From positions 1 through 38,264 of the forward strand of contig JAFGWT010000214.1 of the NCBI GenBank assembly GCA_016937015.1: a stretch of DNA of 38,264 nucleotides, in the 5' to 3' direction. The notes under the pieces were generated by a model. It was not told the origin of the DNA and made no database searches. It saw only the letters and a list, made by a program, of their open reading frames with translations. Positions within the stretch are counted from its first letter, which is position 1. Each line of letters opens with the position of its first letter. Positions 7,835-16,765 of the stretch are shown here, in pieces. A program made the translations under genes and the position numbers. The stretch is from Deltaproteobacteria bacterium. GTDB taxonomy: Bacteria; Myxococcota_A; Polyangia; JAAYKL01.

Positions 7835-10054
7835 CTATGGTTGTCTGGGTTCAGCCGCACAAACACTCGCCATATCCCGAACCAGCCGGGCCGGAAGTAC
7901 AAATGTGATATCAAGCCCGTCACGGGCTGCCACGATTCCGTCCTGTTCCGGGACGATGTCCCCGAATTTTAGAATTGCCGGCGATTCATTTTCTTTGCTG
8001 CTAAAGCGGATCTCCGCCGAAACGTTTGAAATATCCTCAGAGAATGCGTGAGACTGGATGGCTTTGACCGCCCCAAAATCAATGAGGATACGTTCCATGG
8101 CATCGCTGTTTAGGGCACAGTCGCTGGAAAGCCATATGCCGTTTTGCTTTTGGGCTTTGAAATTCAGATTTTCATTTCGAAAGGATATTTCCGTGATCAT
8201 ATCAGACTCAATGGCGAGGAGGTTTCGCGACGCGAGCGGACGTGCCAGAAATCCGGTCAAGTCATCGTCCACTGTAAAAACGAGATTGGGCTGGCTGGCA
8301 ACCCTCGCGAACCGTGAGCCTGCGTTTGATACTTCACCGATTTCGATTGTGGCTTTTCCGGTTTGGGTGTTGTCCTGGGTTTTCCCTTCCTGAGTGTGCC
8401 GGGTAAAGGACACTGTGACTGTTGCAAACAGGTTGTCTTTTTTAAATGGGTTTTCTGTCACCCGTGGATAGCCGGTCACCGGCGTTTCGCAGGCCAATGT
8501 CAGCAGCTTTTTCACGCTGGCGGCATCGCTCCCTGCGGCAATCGGGGTAACAATCAGCCATTCATCATTATTTTTTTTCAGGGTCTGGCGGACCCCGCCT
8601 GATGCGATGTCGATGGCCGTCGCGTCATCCGGTTGACACTGCGTTACCACCTTTTGCCGGAAACGGAAGGGATATGGCTCCAGCAGGTCGATGACCTTCT
8701 TCGGCAGGGGGAGCCAGCCTTCGGCGTTGCCACGTTTTAATAGCACACCATTGGGCGTTGTTGGGTCGGTAAAAAACAGCAGTGTCAGAATTTGAGAGTC
8801 AACGGTTTCCAGTTCGGCGCTTAAAAGGGGGATTTCCGTATGGGCCGGCAACGCGGCAGCCTTGTCGGTGTCGGGACTTTCGGCCATATTTCTTTTGCTG
8901 TCTGGTGCGAATAGAATGTCTGTGGCGCGAACCTGCTTCAGCTCGTCAAAGAGTTCAGAAAACGCTGTCTGGCTGGTCTCCTCTGTTTTGAGCCCCGAAA
9001 CGTGCCACAGTCCCTCATCTATTGTCAGTTCCATTTTTTCTTCACCTTTGGTGATTCGAATGAGAGCAATGTCTTGCGGAGAAACGGGAAGTAGTCGCTT
9101 TTCGAAATATCGGGACACCGGGCGGGTCAACAGGGACTGGAAATGCGCGGACACGCAATGAATTGCCGGTTGTCCCTTTATACGAACGTACACGCTGTTT
9201 TCATCACAGGGGGCACCCAGTTCGATTGTTATCTGCCGGCTATCGGATGACGTCAGCGAGAGTGACGGCGGCGCAGTGGTGAAGCCGTACTTTTGTGATT
9301 CCCTGGGGGTGTCAGCCACAAACTGGCTAATCTCAAGACCGGCAGCAGCGGCAGCAAGCTGTTTTAGCTCCGATGCGGCGCCAGGAACCTTTCTGCCGGC
9401 GTGGCTGACCTGCCAGTCGCCTGTATCTGCATTTCGGTAAGCTTCCCAGTCTCGAGAATCGCTGTGCACCGCCAGTTTCTCAATCTCGGCGGTGTCAAGG
9501 TTGAGTAGATGCCTGTCTCTGAGATCATTGAGCCCCTTGTTCATCGCGGAAAGGAAATCAGTGCTTACGACGTAAAACCGGTCCTTATCGGAATCAACCG
9601 ATATGTATACCCCGTCGCCGTCGGGTGTATCCGCGCCAATGGCAAACGAGACGCTGTTTTCTCCGAACCCGGCGGTCCCTTTGATACGCGGGGTGTTCAG
9701 ACCAAATCGTTTGTCGTGCAGGTTATCTTCGACCACTCGACTGTAGATCAGAAAATCCATGGCGGAAACCAGCGACTGAACCTCCGTGTCATCTGCCACG
9801 AAGGATTTTGGGGCGGTAATGTGCCATACGGCCTCTGTGCCGGGTGACGCTTTCGTTGCTTTGAGGGTTAGCTTGCCTTTAGGGGTTTCAAGCGCGATGG
9901 TATCAATCTGATCCGCCCGCAGAGTGCCAAAGACGTTTTCGGCGCGGGACTTTTTTTCATCGGTGGACATGAACCGTCCATCCACAAAATATATGTAGAT
10001 GAAAAGTAAAAGGGAAACAGAAAGTATAATGACAACCGTTTTGTTTTTCATCAT
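7835..10054 (-). CDS. DUF4340 domain protein, membrane-anchored
   Basis: The 739-residue protein starts at ATG 10054 behind AGGAGGAA. One N-terminal membrane segment (KTVVIILSVSLLLFIYIYF, about 5-23) anchors a large domain. After it come repeated beta-rich modules with the DUF4340 look, such as ADQIDTIALETPKGKLTLKA, WHITAPKSFVADDTEVQSL and a later DKNRF-type YYV strand. DUF4340 proteins commonly sit beside GldG-like ABC components, as here, and their biochemical role is not established. The ATG overlaps the stop of the GldG-like gene as ATGA, so translation is probably coupled. The protein is probably on the outer face of the inner membrane and part of the same transporter complex. Confidence 0.85.
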   Translation of the reverse strand: MMKNKTVVIILSVSLLLFIYIYFVDGRFMSTDEKKSRAENVFGTLRADQIDTIALETPKGKLTLKATKASPGTEAVWHITAPKSFVADDTEVQSLVSAMDFLIYSRVVEDNLHDKRFGLNTPRIKGTAGFGENSVSFAIGADTPDGDGVYISVDSDKDRFYVVSTDFLSAMNKGLNDLRDRHLLNLDTAEIEKLAVHSDSRDWEAYRNADTGDWQVSHAGRKVPGAASELKQLAAAAAGLEISQFVADTPRESQKYGFTTAPPSLSLTSSDSRQITIELGAPCDENSVYVRIKGQPAIHCVSAHFQSLLTRPVSRYFEKRLLPVSPQDIALIRITKGEEKMELTIDEGLWHVSGLKTEETSQTAFSELFDELKQVRATDILFAPDSKRNMAESPDTDKAAALPAHTEIPLLSAELETVDSQILTLLFFTDPTTPNGVLLKRGNAEGWLPLPKKVIDLLEPYPFRFRQKVVTQCQPDDATAIDIASGGVRQTLKKNNDEWLIVTPIAAGSDAASVKKLLTLACETPVTGYPRVTENPFKKDNLFATVTVSFTRHTQEGKTQDNTQTGKATIEIGEVSNAGSRFARVASQPNLVFTVDDDLTGFLARPLASRNLLAIESDMITEISFRNENLNFKAQKQNGIWLSSDCALNSDAMERILIDFGAVKAIQSHAFSEDISNVSAEIRFSSKENESPAILKFGDIVPEQDGIVAARDGLDITFVLPARLVRDMASVCAAEPRQP

Positions 10055-11538
10055 TTCCTCCTGCGGTGAATCACGATAATGCCAATGACTGCAATGAGCA
10101 GAAATTCGGCGAGCAGCGTGGTTAGAATATTCGCAAAGTCACTCTCCGTGAGAAGTAGCTGCACTTGCTCCGGATCCTTGGCGCCGATGGAGATTAATTC
10201 TTTTTTGGCAGTCAGCCAGCCCACGGCGGACGACCAGAAGTCCTGGTTGAAAAGACCAGCGTTGATGAATAGTTCTTCGCTTAAAAAGTCGCTGTCCCCC
10301 ACCACAATCAGTCGCCCAGATTCCTTTCCGTCCCTGGTGCCTTTTATGGCCGCCATGGCAATGGTGAGCGGTCCGTCGGTGTCATAATCGTCCTGCTCGG
10401 GGACCATATTTCCGCCCTGGATGGATGCCAAATCGGTTTCTCCCCAGCTGACCGGCGATGTGGTGGCAAGGATGTCGGATATGGTGTCTTTTTGCTCCAG
10501 CTGTTTCATTGAACGCGCAATCGAAAACACCACGGGCGATGGTCCGCCTGCATTTTTTGCCAGATGTCTGACGGCGTCATGGGTGTAGAATCGGTCCGCC
10601 ATGAAGGTGACCGGCGTTTCAGTTACCAACCGGCGCGGTTCAGTCTCAAGAACAAAATCGTTGCGAAGCTCAATGCCCGCATTGGCCGTTAAAGACTCCA
10701 GACCCGACGGCAGAAATTTGTCCTTTTCAAAAATTGGATCGATGAGGAGCATCAGCCTGCCGCCACGGGTAAACCAGGATTCAAGCAATTCCGCTTCGGT
10801 TTGCAGGAACGTTTTTTTGGGACCGGCAACGACCACCAGATTGCATTCTTCCGGAATCGCGTCCTCGCTGACATTAATGGTCTGAGAGAGAAAACCGTCC
10901 AGCGTCAGTTCCTTGCGAATATGTCGCAGGGAATCCCGGTCGCTGCTGTCGTATTGCCATTCGCCGTGACCCTGCGTGAAACAGACCATTTGCTTATTGT
11001 CATTCGTCACGTCAATGAGTGCCGCGGTCAATTCACTTTCAGCCCGAAATCGCACTTTGGGGGTTTCGCCCGCCATTTCCATGTTGTCATCGAAATCCTG
11101 AAACGCACTTGATGGTAGAAACTTCACGTTTTCGCCGCTCACCACGAAAACACCGGCTTCAATACCAGCCTCGCCCATTTCGTTGATTTTCATTTTGCCA
11201 TACTTGCTTTGGATGAGCTGAAACTGCTCCGGATCCTGATCCGGATCCAACACTTCGGCATGAATGTGCCGACTCAAATCGCCATATCCCGCAAGGATTT
11301 CTTCGAGATGGCTAAAAAGCGGGTCGGCTTTGCTCCAGAGCACGTAGAACGTGACATCTTTGGTTATGCTGCCAGTGATGGCCTTTGTTTTAGCTGACAA
11401 CGTGTAGATTTTTGAGGACGTCCAATCCAGCCGACGATAGTGTCGCGCTCCCAGGTAATTGACCATTACAGTTATGGCCACAAGTCCAATGGTGGAGATG
11501 AGTACATTAAGGGAAATTTGAAACTTGCGGGTGTTCAT
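10051..11538 (-). CDS. GldG-like ABC transporter auxiliary protein
   Basis: The track start at 11547 is a GTG inside the ribosome binding site. I prefer ATG 11538, eight bases after GGAGG, giving 495 residues. There is an N-terminal membrane helix (about 8-30) followed by RRLDWTSSKIYTLSAKT, typical of GldG-like proteins. A large periplasmic region of the ABC_transp_aux type follows (FTQGHGEW; VAGPKKTFLQTEAELLESWF; LMLLIDPIF). A second helix at the C-terminus (FLLIAVIGIIVIH) precedes a basic end. In Bacteroidota GldG supports gliding and secretion together with GldA and GldF. Elsewhere the substrate is unknown. ATGA overlaps join it to both neighbours. Confidence 0.87.
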   Translation of the reverse strand: MNTRKFQISLNVLISTIGLVAITVMVNYLGARHYRRLDWTSSKIYTLSAKTKAITGSITKDVTFYVLWSKADPLFSHLEEILAGYGDLSRHIHAEVLDPDQDPEQFQLIQSKYGKMKINEMGEAGIEAGVFVVSGENVKFLPSSAFQDFDDNMEMAGETPKVRFRAESELTAALIDVTNDNKQMVCFTQGHGEWQYDSSDRDSLRHIRKELTLDGFLSQTINVSEDAIPEECNLVVVAGPKKTFLQTEAELLESWFTRGGRLMLLIDPIFEKDKFLPSGLESLTANAGIELRNDFVLETEPRRLVTETPVTFMADRFYTHDAVRHLAKNAGGPSPVVFSIARSMKQLEQKDTISDILATTSPVSWGETDLASIQGGNMVPEQDDYDTDGPLTIAMAAIKGTRDGKESGRLIVVGDSDFLSEELFINAGLFNQDFWSSAVGWLTAKKELISIGAKDPEQVQLLLTESDFANILTTLLAEFLLIAVIGIIVIHRRRK

Positions 11539-12269
11539 CCGTTCCACCTCCTGCTGCTGAGCATCTGAACTGATGCGAAAATGGCGAGCACGGCAACAGA
11601 CCCATAATAGACAAGACGCCTGGTGTCCACGATGCCTTTGGCGAAGTCCTCCATATGGCCCATCAGGTCGATATACTCAAAAAATGACTGGGCCGCGAGG
11701 CCGTCGACCCAGCGAAACAGTCCGCCCAAAAAGAGGGCCATCATGACAGCAAAGGTCACCAGGGCTGCCACTATCTGATTTCGCGTTGCAACCGAGCAGA
11801 GGATACCCACCGCGGTGAGCATGACGCCAATGCCAAAGGTGCCTACGTATCCGGACAGCACGGGGCCAACGTCGATGCTGGCATAGCGCATTAGAATAAT
11901 GGGATACAAAAGGGTGGGGACCCACATGATTGTGTAGAACGCCAGACAACTGAGGTACTTGGCCAGCACAATGCGCGTTTCGCTGATGGGGGCGGTAATC
12001 AGTGTTTCAAGGGTGCCGGAATGTTTTTCCTCCGCGAAGGAACGCATGGTGATTAGCGGGGTGAGAATGAGCACCACCAGCCAGAACAGAACCCACGAAA
12101 AAAGCATCTCCATGGGGGCGCCCGGGGCGGGGCCGGACTGAGAGAGAAACAGGATGATTAAATAAAACATCACCGAATTGAGCAACGCGCCCGCGCCAAT
12201 CACTACGTAGGCGACCGGAGAATAAAAGAATGCGGCGAACTCCCGACGAATTTGCCAGAACATGTTCAT
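11535..12269 (-). CDS. ABC-2 type transporter permease, GldF-like
   Basis: This is a 244-residue integral membrane protein with about six hydrophobic segments. The opening FWQIRREFAAFFYSPVAYV is typical of GldF/NosY-like permeases. The motif RSFAEEKHSGTLETLITAPI, between the second and third helices, is the ABC-2 coupling segment. The start ATG 12269 overlaps the ATPase stop (ATGA) and has GGAGG upstream within the ATPase gene. It would form the membrane channel with the ATPase encoded just before it, while the GldG-like and DUF4340 proteins act outside the membrane. Substrate unknown. Confidence 0.92.
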   Translation of the reverse strand: MNMFWQIRREFAAFFYSPVAYVVIGAGALLNSVMFYLIILFLSQSGPAPGAPMEMLFSWVLFWLVVLILTPLITMRSFAEEKHSGTLETLITAPISETRIVLAKYLSCLAFYTIMWVPTLLYPIILMRYASIDVGPVLSGYVGTFGIGVMLTAVGILCSVATRNQIVAALVTFAVMMALFLGGLFRWVDGLAAQSFFEYIDLMGHMEDFAKGIVDTRRLVYYGSVAVLAIFASVQMLSSRRWNG

Positions 12270-13321
12270 TTGGATGCCTCCCTGTTTTGCGTTTCCGCGG
12301 GTGCTTCCTCGGTCGCGGCGCTGACGTTCGTGCTGTCGACGGTTGTGGCCGCCGACGTCTCGGATTCCTGCGTGATAATTTCGACAAAAATTTCTTCCAG
12401 ACTCTGTGTGTGCATCTGCATGGCGATTAGTTTGAGGCCCCCGGCCACTGCCGCATCAAAAATGGCTTCTCTAATATCTGTCACTGCGGACGGGGTGCTA
12501 TTCGGATCGTCCGCGGGGGAGGCCTGAACGATTCTGAAGGCACCGGGCGCGTCTTTGACCTGCACTTCCTTTACGCCGTCCAGCGCCTCGAAAACCTTTT
12601 GGGCGACATTTTTGGGGTCGATGACTTCAACATCAATCGCTGCGGATTTCTGATTGAGCCGCGTCCTTAATTCCGCGGGTTTTCCCTGTCCCACCAGCCG
12701 ACCTTTGTTGATAATAATCACTCGGGAACAGACCGCTTCGACCTCGGGGAGAATGTGGCTGGACAGAATAACAGTCCTTTCCTTTCCCAGTTCCTTGATC
12801 AGTTCGCGCACATCGCGAATCTGATTGGGGTCGAGTCCAACGGTGGGTTCATCGAGAATGAGAATTTTGGGATCTGCCAGCAATGCATCTGCCAGGCCGG
12901 TGCGTTGCCTGTATCCCTTGGAGAGTTGGCCAATGATGCGATCCTGGACTGACTCCAGATGACAGCGCGAAATCACTTTTTCGATGGCTGTCGCGCGATT
13001 CTTTTTGGGTACCCCTTTTAGGCCGGCTCTGTACGTCAGATATTCCCGGACGCGCAGTTCCGGATACAGCGGCACGTTTTCGGGGAGATAGCCGATAACG
13101 GACTTTACCCCCTCCGGGTCCTCGAATACGTCCTTGCCATCAATGGAGACCCGACCGGATGACGCGGCATGGGAACAGGTAAGTACTTTTAATGTCGTGC
13201 TTTTTCCCGCGCCGTTGGGCCCCAGAAAACCAATTATTTCGTGTTCTCCAACCTCGAAAGAAATATCATCCACCGCGATGGTTGCGGCGTAGCTTTTCCT
13301 CAGATGTTCTACTTTTATCAA
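12266..13321 (-). CDS. ABC transporter ATP-binding protein, GldA/CcmA-like
   Basis: The 351-residue protein has Walker A GPNGAGKST at about 34-42, a Q-loop region, the signature LSKGYRQR, Walker B ILILDEPT, a D-loop VGLDP and the H-loop SSHIL. It belongs to the ABC-2 importer/exporter ATPase type that pairs with GldF-like permeases. The start is TTG 13321, supported by GGGAGGAA upstream at good spacing. The C-terminal part after about residue 220 is an accessory region and ends in a low-complexity Ala/Thr/Glu-rich tail, unlike a minimal 220-residue ATPase. It leads a four-gene set (ATPase, permease, GldG-like, DUF4340) in which every junction is an ATGA overlap. Confidence 0.93.
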   Translation of the reverse strand: MIKVEHLRKSYAATIAVDDISFEVGEHEIIGFLGPNGAGKSTTLKVLTCSHAASSGRVSIDGKDVFEDPEGVKSVIGYLPENVPLYPELRVREYLTYRAGLKGVPKKNRATAIEKVISRCHLESVQDRIIGQLSKGYRQRTGLADALLADPKILILDEPTVGLDPNQIRDVRELIKELGKERTVILSSHILPEVEAVCSRVIIINKGRLVGQGKPAELRTRLNQKSAAIDVEVIDPKNVAQKVFEALDGVKEVQVKDAPGAFRIVQASPADDPNSTPSAVTDIREAIFDAAVAGGLKLIAMQMHTQSLEEIFVEIITQESETSAATTVDSTNVSAATEEAPAETQNREASK

Positions 13322-13766
13322 CGGCAGTTCCTCCCGTATGTCGAAAAATTGTGTCCCCCAAGTTTTCGATGCATTAAAACGGTCTTAAAAGAAGTTGCGC
13401 ACAAAGTGAAGTAATGCGTCATTTGATTTTGTTGTAACGCCCGATGAACTGACCGTCTTTAACAGTCGGGTATCGAGCCGTATTCCCGCGAAATACGGTG
13501 TCCAATAATTTATTTTGGAAATTGGAATGAATGGAATTGATAGTTGAATGACAGTTGATGCCGTTGACATTTAAATGTTGACATGGGACAATTTTAGACG
13601 TCCATCTTTGTTCCTGGCAAAGGCAGCGATGGGGGCGGTGATGCGCATGAGCGGCGAACTGGCGAACTAAAATTGGGTGAGCCGATTAACACATGAAAGC
13701 ACACCAGACTTCAATGAGAGAGTAATTAAACTTAACCATGATTTTTTCAACAAAAGGATGTGCCAA
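13322..13766 (+). other. Divergent intergenic region without a gene
   Basis: About 445 bases lie between the ABC operon (minus) and the GH12-like lipoprotein (plus). They hold an inverted repeat, CCGTATT-N7-AATACGG, at 13478-13498 and the GTTGA repeats described separately. The short ORFs here do not look coding. Promoters for both sides should lie here, but I could not name convincing -35/-10 pairs. Confidence 0.6.
13543..13584. promoter_or_regulatory. Cluster of GTTGA repeats with a central palindrome
   Basis: GTTGA occurs at 13543, 13554, 13563 and 13577. The last two are part of a perfect direct repeat, GTTGACAT-N6-GTTGACAT. Between them is the 12-base palindrome ACATTTAAATGT. The layout suggests a regulator site upstream of the lipoprotein or the ABC operon, though TTGACA also resembles a -35 box. 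Confidence 0.3.
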
Positions 13767-15356
13767 ATGAAGCGAACAGACAAACTTTGTTCTTATCTGT
13801 ACCTTTTTGCACTGGCCGGGCTGCTGGCAGTGGCCGGATGCGGAACCGCAGATCAGGGACCGATTGGTCCTTCGTCGGGGGACAGTGACTCGGACACAGA
13901 TTCGGATAGCGACTCCGACACAGATTCGGACAGCGACTCCGACTCAGATTCCGACACAGATTCGGACAGCGATTCTGACACGGATTCGGACACGGATTCG
14001 GACAGTGATTCGGATACGGATTCAGACACGGACAGCGATACGGACAGTGATTCCGATGGCGATATCGAAGGGGCCTATGAAGTCCTCGAAGGCGGATACT
14101 GGAGTTCCGGACCGGTGCACGGATATGCATGGACGGCTGCTGTGCCCGAAGGTGAAACCACTATTTCGCCCGCGGATTATGAAGACCTGGCAGCTGGCGA
14201 GGATTTGTGCGCCTCCGGGGTGGTTGCCCCCCAGGAAGATTACGGCGGTGTGGGCCTTCTTGGCATGAATGTGAATCAGGAAATGGGCGAGGATCCGCCC
14301 ATCGGGGAATTCGTGCCCTCGGGTGATGGTATTTATGTGGACATCACCAATCCTGGCTTGTCAACGGTACGTGTTCAGATTCAGGGACCCAATGGCGAGG
14401 ATGATCCGGACGATCGCTGGTGTGCGGCCATTAGCGCCACCGGTGGGGAACTGATATCCTGGGATACGTTCAACACGGAATGCTGGGACGACGGTGGCAA
14501 TACCTATAATTTCGAGCCCATTACGGCGATTATCATGCTGGTGCCGGGACACAATACAAAGGAAGTACCTTACGATTTGTGCGTTCATGACGTGAGAGTG
14601 GACGGTTCCGGCGGCGAAGTGGACACAGACGAAGACACGGACGCGATTAAGTACGGCGGGTTTGGAACCCTTACCAACAGTGAATCCAACGACAAAGTGA
14701 CCCGCAATGGAGATTACTATTGCGTTCAGGGCAACACCTGGGGCGACGGTGGTGCGATTCAGACAATCGTGTACGAGGGCACAACGTTTGAAATTACAGA
14801 GCAAACGGGAAATAATGCGGGAGAGGCTGCGCCTGTATCCTATCCGTCCACATTCATCGGTTCCAACTATGGTCGGGATCCTGAGGGCGACAACCTGCCG
14901 ATCAAAGTGAGCGAAATCGAAAGTGTAATGACCGGCTGGTGGTGGGAAGACGGCGGCGCAAGCGGCGAATATAATGCGTCATACGACGTTTGGTTCAGTT
15001 CCGCCAGCAATCCCAACGGTGACCCTGAAGGCCCATCCGGTGGCTTTTTGATGGTATGGCTCCACGATCCGGACGGCGCACAGCCGCGCGGCCGCACAAT
15101 TGCCTCCGGCGTCAAAGTCAGCGGCGTGGATGGCAGCTGGGATGTGTGGACAGATGGTGAGTGCATCAGCTATGTCTCCACCTCCAGACTGTACTCCATG
15201 GAATTTGATTTGAACAATTTCATCAAGGATGCCACAGATGTCAATACAGGCACGATCTCCAGTGACATGTATCTGACCAACGTTTTTGCCGGCTTTGAGA
15301 TCTGGAGTGGTGGCGTGGGCCTGAAGACCACAGACTTCTATGCGGAAGTGAAATAG
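13767..15356 (+). CDS. Surface lipoprotein with GH12-like C-terminal domain lacking the nucleophile Glu
   Basis: I chose ATG 13767 (behind AAAGGA) as the start of the signal peptide; the lipobox is AVAGC. The 529-residue product has an Asp/Ser/Thr repeat linker (about 39-97) and a beta-rich domain that looks like a carbohydrate-binding module (about 100-290). Then comes a C-terminal domain resembling glycoside hydrolase family 12: [58 protein letters not shown] and [12 protein letters not shown]. In GH12 the nucleophile is the Glu of the E-[LI]-M-[IV]-W motif. Here that position is Phe427 (codon TTT), while the acid/base Glu511 in AGFE is kept. It may bind beta-glucan without cutting it. Fold assignment is from memory of GH12 sequences, so moderately sure. 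Confidence 0.8.
   Translation: MKRTDKLCSYLYLFALAGLLAVAGCGTADQGPIGPSSGDSDSDTDSDSDSDTDSDSDSDSDSDTDSDSDSDTDSDTDSDSDSDTDSDTDSDTDSDSDGDIEGAYEVLEGGYWSSGPVHGYAWTAAVPEGETTISPADYEDLAAGEDLCASGVVAPQEDYGGVGLLGMNVNQEMGEDPPIGEFVPSGDGIYVDITNPGLSTVRVQIQGPNGEDDPDDRWCAAISATGGELISWDTFNTECWDDGGNTYNFEPITAIIMLVPGHNTKEVPYDLCVHDVRVDGSGGEVDTDEDTDAIKYGGFGTLTNSESNDKVTRNGDYYCVQGNTWGDGGAIQTIVYEGTTFEITEQTGNNAGEAAPVSYPSTFIGSNYGRDPEGDNLPIKVSEIESVMTGWWWEDGGASGEYNASYDVWFSSASNPNGDPEGPSGGFLMVWLHDPDGAQPRGRTIASGVKVSGVDGSWDVWTDGECISYVSTSRLYSMEFDLNNFIKDATDVNTGTISSDMYLTNVFAGFEIWSGGVGLKTTDFYAEVK
13881..14057 (+). repeat. Asp-Ser/Thr dipeptide repeat linker
   Basis: The six-base units GA[CT]-[AT]CG/AGC/TCC-type encode alternating Asp-Ser and Asp-Thr for about 59 codons just after the lipobox. 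Such linkers space a lipoprotein head from the membrane. Codon choice varies along the tract, so it is not a recent perfect tandem repeat. Confidence 0.9.
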
Positions 15357-15468
15357 CATAATTTTCACTCCCGAATCTGCTTTCCCATTGATTCCACGTC
15401 GTGAAGCGATTTGAACCTTCCGGTTTTTGTTCAGATAAGATGTTTAAAGAAAATTGTGAGTTTGAACT

Positions 15469-15495
15469 TTGACATATTGAATATGCCTGTATAAT
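15469..15495 (+). promoter_or_regulatory. Sigma-70-like promoter for the FIST-kinase-receiver cluster
   Basis: TTGACA at 15469 and TATAAT at 15490 are both perfect consensus hexamers, with 15 bases between them, slightly short of the usual 16-18. The FIST gene starts 37 bases after the -10 box behind AAAAGGAG. Confidence 0.6.
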
Positions 15496-15531
15496 TGGAA
15501 CAATATTAAAAACAAACAAAAGGAGCAGATT

Positions 15532-16716
15532 ATGTCATTGATCACAGGCGTTGGATTCAGCACTCATCGAAACCCACGGCAGGCAGGCATGGAAGCGGCG
15601 AAGCAGGCTCTTGAAAAAGCAGGTATCGAAGAAGCCGATTTTGTCTTTTTGTTTGCCACAGTGGGGTACAAACAGGAATCACTGCTCGCTTCGGTTCGGG
15701 AGGCCACCGGGAATGCGCCCCTTAGCGGCTGTTCCGGCGAAGGTGTGATTATTAACGGCGAAGTGCATGAAACCAATTTCGGCGTGGTGGTCTCAGTTGT
15801 GAAATCCGATGAAATAACGTTTTCAAATGCCCACGCGGTGGGAATGAGCAAGGACGCAGATGCCATGGGGCGTGAAATTGCGGATGCGCTCAAACACCAT
15901 GAGGCGGATGATGCCCTGACATTGATCGGGTTTGCAGACGGATTGACTTTGAACTTCGATGCGATGCTCCGCGGTGTGATGTACAGGTGTGAGTCGGTGA
16001 ATGCAATTCCGTTTGTCGGTGGCACTGCGAGCGACGACTGGAGTTTCTCTGCCACCTATCAGTATTGCAATGATACGGTGTTTCAGGATGGGGCGGTGGT
16101 GACACTGGTACGCGGTGAAGCCGAAATTTACAATGGTTCGCGTCACGGCTGTGTCCCCATTGGAGATGAGCGAACCGTCACCAAAGCGGAAGCCAATCGA
16201 ATTCTCGAGATTGACAACCGACCCGCACTCGAAGTGATCGATGAGTATCTGACAGTTGAGGAAAAACAGGGTGAGTGGAGCACCACAAATGTATATCTGG
16301 CAATTGGCGTGAAGGCCCCTGAGTACATGAACAAATACGACGATTACCTGATTCGCTTTATGCCCATGCGCGACAATGATGCGGTGTATGTGCCGACCGA
16401 GATTCAGCCCGGTACAAAATTTTACATGACGCGCAGAGACCACGATAAGATTGCCAGCGGCAATCAGCGCCTTGCCGAAGAGATTCACGAAGGGTTGAAG
16501 GGACGGGTGCCGCGTTTTATGTTGCAGATTGAATGCATTGGTCGCGGCAAGGTGATTTTTGAGGATTCCGAGAAGCAGAAGCTCCTTAAGAACATGCAGG
16601 AAGCGGTTTCCAAAGAGGCCAATTGGTTTGGGTTGTATACCTATGGCGAATTTGGACCCGTTGGCGGCGTTAACAGTTTTCACAACTATAGTCTCATCCT
16701 CACCGCCATTGTGTGA
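15532..16716 (+). CDS. FIST-domain sensory protein (FIST_N plus FIST_C)
   Basis: The 394-residue protein is built of FIST_N (about 15-200; FLFATVGYKQESLLASVREA, LSGCSGEGVI, PFVGGTASDDW) and FIST_C (about 220-385; VIDEYLTVEE, RDHDKIASGNQR, ending GPVGGVNSFHNYSLILTAIV). FIST domains are predicted small-ligand sensors, with amino acids suggested as ligands, and often occur beside or within signal-transduction proteins. The ATG follows AAAAGGAG. No membrane segment or signal peptide is seen, so it is cytosolic. It is followed 49 bases later by a histidine kinase and then a receiver protein, which suggests that it supplies a signal to that kinase. The family call is firm; ligand unknown. Confidence 0.9.
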   Translation: MSLITGVGFSTHRNPRQAGMEAAKQALEKAGIEEADFVFLFATVGYKQESLLASVREATGNAPLSGCSGEGVIINGEVHETNFGVVVSVVKSDEITFSNAHAVGMSKDADAMGREIADALKHHEADDALTLIGFADGLTLNFDAMLRGVMYRCESVNAIPFVGGTASDDWSFSATYQYCNDTVFQDGAVVTLVRGEAEIYNGSRHGCVPIGDERTVTKAEANRILEIDNRPALEVIDEYLTVEEKQGEWSTTNVYLAIGVKAPEYMNKYDDYLIRFMPMRDNDAVYVPTEIQPGTKFYMTRRDHDKIASGNQRLAEEIHEGLKGRVPRFMLQIECIGRGKVIFEDSEKQKLLKNMQEAVSKEANWFGLYTYGEFGPVGGVNSFHNYSLILTAIV

Positions 16717-16765
16717 TTTCGCCCCCATATGCCGTTGTTTTGAATAGTCGAAAGAGTTGACCGCG

